A stretch of DNA of 11,610 nt from Deinococcus ruber. Lineage in GTDB: Bacteria > Deinococcota > Deinococci > Deinococcales > Deinococcaceae. The stretch's first letter is position 1. Each line of letters starts with the position of its first letter. The notes under the pieces are model-generated. The model did no database searches, was not told the DNA's origin, and worked only from the letters and a program-made list of their open reading frames with translations. The stretch spans positions 1 to 11,610 of the forward strand of contig NZ_BMQL01000089.1 of assembly GCF_014648095.1 (NCBI RefSeq), read 5' to 3'. Both the position numbers and the translations under genes were made by a program. Below are positions 6,717 through 11,610 of this stretch, piece after piece.

Positions 6717-7667
6717 TCAATGACTTTTCAGGAACGGTTCCAAGAGCTTGAGCAGGGTGTCTGGGCGTTCCTCAGGCACCCAATGTCCCGACTGATCCAC
6801 GACGTGCCCCTCGACATTCGTCGCGTACTGCCTCACCTGTTCGGGCACGTGTTCGCCCAGGCTGCCGGCCGCACCGATGGCGAGGACCGGGAGGTTGAGC
6901 TTGTGCTTGGCATAGATGGCCGTCTGCGCGACATCCTGGTTGAAGGTGCGGAAGTAATTGAAACTCGCACTCATCCTGGCGGGGTCGCCGTAGCTGCGCC
7001 CGTACTCATTGAAATCCGCGGCGGTAAAGGCCTCCTGGTTCACGGTGCGGTCCCGTACGAACCGCTCCAGAAACGCCTGTTCCCGCCCGCGTGTCAGGAA
7101 TTCCGGCATGACAGGGGTGGCGAAAAACCCGAAATTCCAGAGGTATGGCCCCTGGGCGGTCAGGGCGGGTGCCTGGAAGACACTGGTGTCTGGAATCGGC
7201 GCCTCGACCAAAGTCAGGGTGCGCGTTTCGCGGGGAAACTCGTTCGCATAGGCGAAGGCCACCATCACGCCGATGTCATGTCCGACCACGTTCGCCGACT
7301 CCACACCGATGGCTTTCATCAGGGCATGGACGCGCATCGCGGTCGTCGCCTTATCGAAGCCTGCTGTGGGAACGTCGGACTCACCGAATCCCGGAAGGTC
7401 CACGACGATGGTGGTGTGCTGCTGCGCGAGGGCCGGCATCACCTTTCGCCACATGTACCAGGTGGAACCCCAGCCATGAATCAGCAGCAGCGGAGTGCCG
7501 CGGCCGCCGATTACGTAATGCAGGCGCAGGCCATCCACGGTGGCAAAGGCACTGCGGTACCCGTCCGGGACCGGCGCAGGTGCCGCGGCCCTGGCGGATG
7601 AGAGGGAAGCGGTGATGGCCAGCAACGTCACGGTCATGGCCCGGGTGCAGAAACGAATGGCGTTCAT
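6717..7667 (-). CDS. Secreted Cif-like alpha/beta hydrolase (epoxide hydrolase family) with altered ring-opening residues
   Basis: 316 residues with an N-terminal signal peptide ending near ARA (25-27). The body closely follows Cif, the secreted epoxide hydrolase of Pseudomonas aeruginosa: VDGLRLHYVIGG, HGWGSTWYMW, nucleophile Asp131 in VGHDIG, Glu155 in EAPIPD, a lid with ALTAQGPYLWNFGFF and RMSASFNYFR, and His295 in EGHVVDQSGHWVPEE. Asp131, Glu155 and His295 correspond to Cif D129, E153 and H297. The two residues that activate the epoxide in Cif, H177 and Y239, correspond to Asn178 and Phe239 here; Tyr238 next to the latter is kept. Covalent-ester chemistry should work, but epoxide opening is uncertain, and dehalogenase or esterase activity is possible. 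GGAGG lies 6 bases before the ATG. It is a single-gene unit sharing the GACACGG element with the hydrolase operon. Confidence 0.9.
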   Translation of the reverse strand: MNAIRFCTRAMTVTLLAITASLSSARAAAPAPVPDGYRSAFATVDGLRLHYVIGGRGTPLLLIHGWGSTWYMWRKVMPALAQQHTTIVVDLPGFGESDVPTAGFDKATTAMRVHALMKAIGVESANVVGHDIGVMVAFAYANEFPRETRTLTLVEAPIPDTSVFQAPALTAQGPYLWNFGFFATPVMPEFLTRGREQAFLERFVRDRTVNQEAFTAADFNEYGRSYGDPARMSASFNYFRTFNQDVAQTAIYAKHKLNLPVLAIGAAGSLGEHVPEQVRQYATNVEGHVVDQSGHWVPEERPDTLLKLLEPFLKSH

Positions 7668-8090
7668 GGTGGACCTCCAGGTGGAGAACGGACTGGGGGC
7701 GGGACGCTCCCCGCCACCCCCTCTGGGTGATGGAGTTGCGCCTCAGACGGGGCACCCACGGCACGCTGGCCCTGGATGTGCGGGCATGATGCACACCGGT
7801 CCGTGTCCGATCCGTGTCTCAGGGACATGCGGCCCGTCTCCTTCGGGCCCTGACATCCAGCAGGTGGATCACTGCCTCGCCTCGCGTCGTTGTGGCCGAT
7901 CCGAACCATCCGCAACGGGCTGGTCAGCGCGTAGGGGGTCCCTGAATTCTGCACCCAGCTTGTCCTGGCGGCCCAGCTCGCGCTGTTGCGGAGGCTTGAT
8001 GGACTGTCGCCTCCGTCGTCCTCCGTCCTTTCAACTGCGTTCCCTTCTCACCTCGTGCCGGAGCCAGCACGCGCTGCTGAGTCGTCACTC
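7668..8090. other. Upstream region of the Cif-like gene, no gene seen
   Basis: This stretch holds the second GACACGG element (7801-7818) and, 12 bases from it, a hairpin: GGCCCG (7831-7836) and CGGGCC (7844-7849) around a seven-base loop, without a T-run on either side. Several frames stay open, as expected at this GC content, but none has consistent third-position bias plus a start site. No -10 box could be assigned between the element and the ATG at 7667. Confidence 0.3.
7801..7818 (-). promoter_or_regulatory. Direct-repeat operator candidate, copy 2
   Basis: On the minus strand: GACACGG-ATCG-GACACGG, 134 bases upstream of the ATG at 7667. Over 20 bases it matches copy 1 at 18 positions, and both differences fall in the four-base spacer. 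Same strand, same orientation and nearly the same distance to the gene as copy 1. Confidence 0.5.
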
Positions 8091-8342
8091 TCAGTTCAGG
8101 TATTTAGGGTCAGCCATCCGTATGAACTCCGCATCGACCACTATCCCACTCCACTGCCGTCTGGCAACCTTAAACGGTACAGAAACAATCTTCGTCACCC
8201 GCCAAATTTCGCCCTCTGATGAGTCGATACCGAGGCCTACCAGATCCCCCACCTGCGCCCAGCCCTGGCCATCAAGTTGAAGCTGCGAAGGTTGAGATTC
8301 ATGCCGAGCATTGCGCTGCACTGCTTTGACTATCTGGCTCAT
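8091..8342 (-). CDS. Small hypothetical protein, probably leaderless
   Basis: 83 residues, family not recognised. The composition is that of a normal small soluble protein: a basic N-terminal third (MSQIVKAVQRNARHES) and a likely beta-rich remainder (DLVGLGIDSSEGEIWRVTKI and IVVDAEFIRM). No signal peptide or membrane segment. The start is well defined: an in-frame TAA lies four codons upstream, and that same TAA is part of a -10 box, TAAGAT, ending six bases before the ATG. There is no ribosome-binding site, so a leaderless mRNA is expected. The frame just upstream is debris of a decayed cluster, so it could be a survivor of that region. Confidence 0.55.
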   Translation of the reverse strand: MSQIVKAVQRNARHESQPSQLQLDGQGWAQVGDLVGLGIDSSEGEIWRVTKIVSVPFKVARRQWSGIVVDAEFIRMADPKYLN

Positions 8343-8348
8343 CTCGAA

Positions 8349-8354
8349 ATCTTA
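8349..8354 (-). promoter_or_regulatory. -10 box of the 83-residue gene
   Basis: TAAGAT on the minus strand, six bases before the ATG at 8342; it fits the TANNNT pattern of leaderless genes. The -35 region at 17 bases (GGGTCA, 8372-8377) matches at only three positions. Confidence 0.4.
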
Positions 8355-8439
8355 TCGACTGGTACATGAATTGACCCGTCGAAAAATGCTCCAATCCGTT
8401 TAAGGTTGGGGCCTTCAACTTGGAATGAAGATATGAACT

Positions 8440-8532
8440 TTTATTTTCCTGCTTCGGCTCAGCATCCATGTACTCCCAAACATCGTGCAGGCGACTGCCC
8501 CATGAAACAGCTTGGAGAGCGGACCGGGCCAC
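8440..8532 (-). pseudogene. C-terminal fragment of an unidentified gene, copy 2
   Basis: This frame reads SALQAVSWGSRLHDVWEYMD then AEPKQ, and is similar to the fragment at 9128-9220 (DLLEYVDDDPKQGS): D, E-Y, D and P-K-Q coincide. The DNA similarity continues past the stop of the other copy (AGTTCATA versus ATTTCATA). It directly follows the DinB remnant in a shifted frame. Here the copy lacks an in-frame stop at the matching place and runs on without coding character. I cannot name the family. Confidence 0.4.
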
Positions 8533-9021
8533 TGAGGATTCAGGGTCACGGTGAGGCGGCGGACCGCTCCCAGTTGGTACGCACGATGCGCCAGGATGCT
8601 CAGCGCATCACTGATGGCGTCATGGTTGCACACCTCAATTGGCTGAGGTCCGTCAGGGTGGCGGCATAGTCATCACGAATCGCCTGCTTGAGACGGTGCC
8701 ATTCCTCATCGTTGACTGTCCGGCTCTGCCGGCTCCCCAGCCAATCCGGCTGCATGTCCTCATGTCCTGCTCCTGCGTGATGAACCGGCGGAGGCTCTGA
8801 ACGTAATAGCGGGGGTGTTCTGCATACGCGGCTATTGTTGCTCCACCCGGCTTCAGGGGCGTGGCGGCGAGGGCATGGTCAAGTTCATCCAACGTCTCGA
8901 AGAAACTTCCACGGCCCTTCCCATCGACGGAATGGCTGCCTTGTCGGCCCGTTCCTTCAAAGGTTTTACGGAGCAGATCCGTCAAGTTGTCAAGGTAATC
9001 CGCAGCGTTTATCGTGGGCAT
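8533..9021 (-). pseudogene. DinB-family protein, broken by two frameshifts
   Basis: Read across three frames the product fits the DinB superfamily (YfiT/DUF664-like four-helix proteins, often metal- and thiol-dependent transferases): MPTINAADYLDNLTDLLRKT from the ATG at 9021, then FFETLDELDHALAATPLKPG, TIAAYAEHPRYYVQSLRRFI, QPDWLGSRQSRTVNDEEWHR and, near the end, SILAHRAYQLGAVRRL. The last motif matches the family's AHxxYHLGxxR, with Gln for the second metal-binding His. Frame 1 breaks at an 8-bp tandem duplication (8753-8768); deleting one copy restores EQDMQPDW. A second break lies near 8645. Third positions remain GC-rich across all parts, so decay is recent. DinB genes are amplified in Deinococcus. 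No function is expected unless the reads are in error. Confidence 0.7.
8753..8768. repeat. 8-bp tandem duplication that shifts the DinB frame
   Basis: CATGTCCT occurs twice back to back (AGGACATG on the coding strand). Eight extra bases move the frame by two and explain the first break in the DinB gene exactly; with one copy the frame joins QEQDM to QPDWLG. Confidence 0.75.
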
Positions 9022-9127
9022 CACCCTTCGAAACCAGTCGGCATCCTCACCGTATTCAAGCTCAGTCAAACCGGACGAAGGCCCGCTTGAATTGGCGGTC
9101 CTTCTTGATTGCAGGGAGCTATGAAAT

Positions 9128-9220
9128 TCAACTCCCCTGCTTCGGATCATCATCCACGTATTCCAGAAGATCCCCCACCGCATCGGTGCAGCCCGTGATC
9201 GAGGTATCTGTTAGTCTGTT
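9128..9220 (-). pseudogene. C-terminal fragment of an unidentified gene, copy 1
   Basis: Thirty residues of good coding character (GC-rich third positions) end with GDLLEYVDDDPKQGS and a TGA at 9128-9130. An in-frame TAG at 9221-9223 and the peptidase E upstream region cut it off, so only the 3' end of the gene remains. It resembles the fragment at 8440-8532. The family is not recognised. Confidence 0.4.
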
Positions 9221-9232
9221 CTATGTAGAACA
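9217..9232. promoter_or_regulatory. Perfect palindrome upstream of peptidase E
   Basis: TGTTCTA-TG-TAGAACA has seven-base arms with no mismatch, 85-100 bases upstream of the pepE start. It stands out in an AT-richer stretch and has the size of a dimeric repressor site. A TAGACT (4 of 6 to TATAAT) lies ~20 bases downstream at about 9251, so a bound regulator could block the promoter. No cognate regulator is in the window. Confidence 0.35.
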
Positions 9233-9316
9233 ACCGTCGCCATTCTGCTCTAGACTCATTTTAACCCCGCCGCTGTATTCCTTCAGGCGTGCAGAGCACC
9301 TGTAAAGAGAGGAACG

Positions 9317-9988
9317 ATGAACCTGCTGCTGACATCCGCTGGCATCAAGAACCCCAGTATCCACGCTGCCTTGGTCAATCTGCTCGGCAAGCCGATTTCT
9401 CAGGCAACGGCCCTGTGCATCCCCACCGCAGGCTATGGACACCCCCACACCAAGCCCAGCAATGCCTGGCGATTCATCAGCGGTCACGAACCCCGGTGCC
9501 CCATGATCGAGCTTGGATGGAAGTCGATGGGTGTGTTGGAACTCACGGCGCTGCCCAGCATTGGGAAGGAGCGCTGGGTGCCCTGGGTGCAGGAAGCCGA
9601 TGTCCTGCTGGTGAACGGCGGCGACGCCCTGTACCTCGCTCATTGGATGCGTGAATCCGGGCTGGCCGAGTTGCTGCCTTCGCTGCACGAGACCGTCTGG
9701 GTGGGCCTCAGTGCCGGGAGTATGGTGATGACACCTCGGATTGGGGACGACTTCGTCGGGTGGAAGGCCCCCAGCGGAACTGATGAAACGCTGGGCATGG
9801 TCGACTTCTCGATCTTTCCGCATCTGGATCACCCGGACTTGCCGGAAAACACCATGGCTGACGCGGAACGGTGGGCAGCTGGCTTATCGGGGCCAGCGTA
9901 TGCGATTGATGACGAAACCGCCATCAAGGTGCAGGGCGGGGTTGTAGAACTCATCTCCGAAGGCCATTGGAAGCTCTTCAGACCCTAA
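9317..9988 (+). CDS. pepE: Peptidase E (family S51 dipeptidase)
   Basis: 223 residues, cytoplasmic. Family S51 serine peptidases of the PepE type cleave dipeptides with N-terminal Asp, helping recycle peptides. The key parts are present: N-terminal strand MNLLLTSAGI, the VLLVNGGDALYLAHW segment (96-110) that precedes the active site, nucleophile motif GLSAGSM with Ser132, and FPHLDHP with His169 in the place of the family's catalytic His. The third member is probably Glu157 or Asp156 in SGTDETLG. Length is normal for the family (~210-235) and the end is intact. The ATG at 9317 follows GAGAGGA at a normal distance. It appears to be a single-gene unit, with a palindrome upstream and a strong hairpin directly after the stop. 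An older or broader name such as type 1 glutamine amidotransferase-like protein would describe the same fold. Confidence 0.92.
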   Translation: MNLLLTSAGIKNPSIHAALVNLLGKPISQATALCIPTAGYGHPHTKPSNAWRFISGHEPRCPMIELGWKSMGVLELTALPSIGKERWVPWVQEADVLLVNGGDALYLAHWMRESGLAELLPSLHETVWVGLSAGSMVMTPRIGDDFVGWKAPSGTDETLGMVDFSIFPHLDHPDLPENTMADAERWAAGLSGPAYAIDDETAIKVQGGVVELISEGHWKLFRP

Positions 9989-9993
9989 AAACC

Positions 9994-10041
9994 TGGTGAC
10001 AGCTGAGTAGGAGATCCAGGCCTCCTGCTCAGCTGTCACCA
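9994..10041 (+). terminator. 20-bp hairpin between peptidase E and photolyase
   Basis: The arms 9994-10013 and 10022-10041 pair over 20 positions with one G-U and an eight-base loop. The hairpin begins six bases after the pepE stop. Only scattered T residues follow (CCTTATCCTTTG), while a T5 lies on the minus-strand side, so it is an imperfect intrinsic terminator. It could also be a copy of a dispersed intergenic repeat. Confidence 0.6.
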
Positions 10042-10081
10042 TCCTTATCCTTTGTTGCAGTATCACCGTCCTGTTGCCCAC

Positions 10082-10087
10082 TACAGT
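10082..10087 (+). promoter_or_regulatory. -10 box of the photolyase gene, leaderless
   Basis: TACAGT ends six bases before the ATG at 10094 and fits TANNNT. No ribosome-binding site precedes the ATG. No good -35 is found at 17 bases; TTGCAG at 10055-10060 is too far. Confidence 0.45.
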
Positions 10088-10093
10088 ACAGCC

Positions 10094-11494
10094 ATGTTTT
10101 CGCCTGTGCAGCCCGAACGCCTGTCGGCCCTTCGCCCGGGCGACCCTCGTCCGGGACAGTATGTGCTGTACTGGATGCAGGCGTCCGTCCGTGGAGCAGG
10201 CAATCACGCCTTAGAACACGCCCTTTCGCAGGCCAACGCGCTCGGTCTGCCGCTCCTGACGGTGTTCGGCCTCACGCCCACCTATCCCAGCGCGAACGCC
10301 CGGCATTATCAGTTCCTCCTCGAAGGCCTGGCGGCTGCTGCAGCCACCCTGCAGCAGCGGGGCCTGTCGTTCCGGATTGGTCTCACCCCCCACCACGGCC
10401 CACCCCAAGCCCCTCTCGCGCTTGCAGAGCAGGCCGCTCTCCTGATCACGGACCGTGGGTATCTCCGTACGTCGCGCACATGGCGTCAGTGGCTGAGCGA
10501 GCAGCTGACGCTCCACCATCCTGACCTGCCGTTTCTCCAAGTTGAAGCGGAGGCTGTTGTTCCTGTGCACAGCGCCTCCAGCAAGCAGGAATACGCCGCC
10601 CGCACCCTCCGTCCTAAACTCCGCAGGCTCCTCCCGACCTTCCTCGTTCCCCTGCTCGAAGGCCACCCACAGCACACCCTGGACGCGGTTCCTTCGCCCC
10701 CCGCCCTGACGTGGCTTGATGTCACGACACTGGACGATCCTGCGGCCCTCATCCGCACGTTCGGGGTCGAAGGCGTGCCGCCCGTGGCTGCGTATCGTGG
10801 TGGGCTGACCGAAGCGAGGAAGCGTCTCAGGGTCTTTTTACAGCGTCTTGAACGCTACGAAGCAGATCGGAATGACCCGACCGTGGACGATAGTTCTCAA
10901 CTCTCGGCGTATCTGCACTACGGTCATATTTCACCGGTCGAGATTGCCCTGGCGCTGCAAGACACCAGCGGGGCGGGCGTTGAAGCCTATTTGGACGAAT
11001 TGATCGTGCAGCGCGAACTCAACTTCAATTTCTGCGAGTACCGCGAAGACTATGACCGCTACTCGGCTGTACCCGCCTGGGCTCAGGCGACCCTGAAAGA
11101 GCATCAGCAGGACCTGCGTACTTACATCTACGCGCGCGCTGAACTCGAAGCGGCCACGACCCATGATGTGTACTGGAACGCCGCCCAGCGGGAAATGACC
11201 CAAACAGGACGGATGAGCAACTATCTCCGAATGTACTGGGGCAAGAAGGTGCTGGAGTGGACGCCAGATCCAGCCGACGCCTTCGACACGCTCGTGTATC
11301 TGAACGACAAATACGAACTGGACGGCCGCGACCCCAACAGTTACGGCAATATCGCCTGGATCTTCGGACTGCACGACCGACCGTGGATCCGGCGCCCTAT
11401 TTTCGGGATGGTCCGGTACATGGCGGCCAGCGGTCTGAAACAGAAGTTCGACATCAAGGCCTACGTCAGGAAGTGGGGTGATGCCGGGTCTTGA
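10094..11494 (+). CDS. phr: Class II CPD photolyase
   Basis: 466 residues. Deoxyribodipyrimidine photolyase uses FADH- and blue light to split cyclobutane pyrimidine dimers in DNA. The N-terminal alpha/beta domain (YVLYWMQASVRGAGNHALEH) and the C-terminal helical FAD domain are both complete. Class II signatures are plain: EYAARTLRPKL, QLSAYLHYGHISP, YLDELIVQRELNFNFC, YWNAAQREM, YLRMYWGKKVLEW and YLNDKYELDGRDPNSYGNIA, then HDRPWIRRPIFGMVRYM. The conserved Trp residues of the class II electron-transfer path lie in the MYWGKK-LEW region. Length is typical (450-480). I choose the ATG at 10094 because the -10 box TACAGT ends six bases before it; a longer frame starting with TTG at 10052 would overlap the promoter and adds an atypical extension. 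It seems to be transcribed alone, after the pepE hairpin. Confidence 0.95.
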   Translation: MFSPVQPERLSALRPGDPRPGQYVLYWMQASVRGAGNHALEHALSQANALGLPLLTVFGLTPTYPSANARHYQFLLEGLAAAAATLQQRGLSFRIGLTPHHGPPQAPLALAEQAALLITDRGYLRTSRTWRQWLSEQLTLHHPDLPFLQVEAEAVVPVHSASSKQEYAARTLRPKLRRLLPTFLVPLLEGHPQHTLDAVPSPPALTWLDVTTLDDPAALIRTFGVEGVPPVAAYRGGLTEARKRLRVFLQRLERYEADRNDPTVDDSSQLSAYLHYGHISPVEIALALQDTSGAGVEAYLDELIVQRELNFNFCEYREDYDRYSAVPAWAQATLKEHQQDLRTYIYARAELEAATTHDVYWNAAQREMTQTGRMSNYLRMYWGKKVLEWTPDPADAFDTLVYLNDKYELDGRDPNSYGNIAWIFGLHDRPWIRRPIFGMVRYMAASGLKQKFDIKAYVRKWGDAGS

Positions 11495-11610
11495 CTGGAC
11501 CAGTCCTTCTGGATCCCAGCGCAAGGCGTTTTTCAGATGACCTGAACCGTCGTGCACCAACCTCAGGGCCGAAAGGCCATGGGCCAACACTGTGATTGGG
11601 TTGACGGCGT

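Noticed and set aside
6612..7601. 329-codon plus-strand frame
   Set aside because: Exact antisense shadow of the Cif-like hydrolase.
9221..9832. 203-codon minus-strand frame over the pepE region
   Set aside because: Antisense to peptidase E, which has a ribosome-binding site and the GLSAGSM active site.
11495..11550. Weak hairpin with a TTTTT run after the photolyase
   Set aside because: The stem is short and bulged and the T-run is ~9 bases away; not enough to call a terminator.
10931..11590. 219-codon minus-strand frame at the right edge
   Set aside because: Antisense to the photolyase FAD domain.
1..11610. CRISPR array, tRNA, rRNA or TnpB-guide (omega) RNA
   Set aside because: No spaced repeat array or tRNA-like cloverleaf seen; without a tnpB body there is no basis for a guide RNA call.

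Overview
The window looks like chromosomal or megaplasmid accessory DNA of a Deinococcus or close relative. This is inferred from high GC with GC-rich third codon positions, a class II photolyase, a DinB-family gene, an IS200/IS605 transposase with a Deinococcus-like hairpin end, and three genes whose -10 box lies only 6-8 bases before the ATG, as in leaderless Deinococcus genes. No rRNA, tRNA or CRISPR array was seen.

Layout. 1-1104 (+): a small Cys/His-rich ORF that is probably broken, then a DUF7662-type gene with a leaderless-looking promoter. 1146-1720 (-): a decayed solo IS200/IS605 tnpA with a perfect 12-bp hairpin at its upstream end. 1751-7667 (-): a one-directional catabolic or detoxification block: an SDR oxidoreductase, three serine alpha/beta hydrolases in a probable operon (5988 to 3501), and a secreted epoxide-hydrolase-like enzyme of the Cif type. 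Between the SDR and the operon, 2994-3438 holds remains of an unidentified gene. 8091-9220 (-): a small intact ORF and a decayed DinB-family gene flanked on both sides by similar C-terminal gene fragments. 9317-11494 (+): peptidase E and a class II CPD photolyase, separated by a 20-bp hairpin.

How the genes may work together. The first genes of both hydrolase transcription units (start codons at 5988 and 7667) carry the same 18-bp element, GACACGG-N4-GACACGG, at 134-137 bp upstream. The 7-bp direct repeat with 11-bp period matches the geometry of OmpR/PhoB-type binding sites, so the two units may form one regulon. Two of the hydrolases have signal peptides and two do not, which would fit export-side and cytoplasmic hydrolysis of esters or epoxides; substrates cannot be read from sequence. 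The Cif-like enzyme keeps the Asp-His-Glu machinery but has Asn and Phe where Cif has its ring-opening His and Tyr.

I see no complete, clearly new multi-gene system. The best leads are the shared operator and the altered active site of the Cif-like enzyme.
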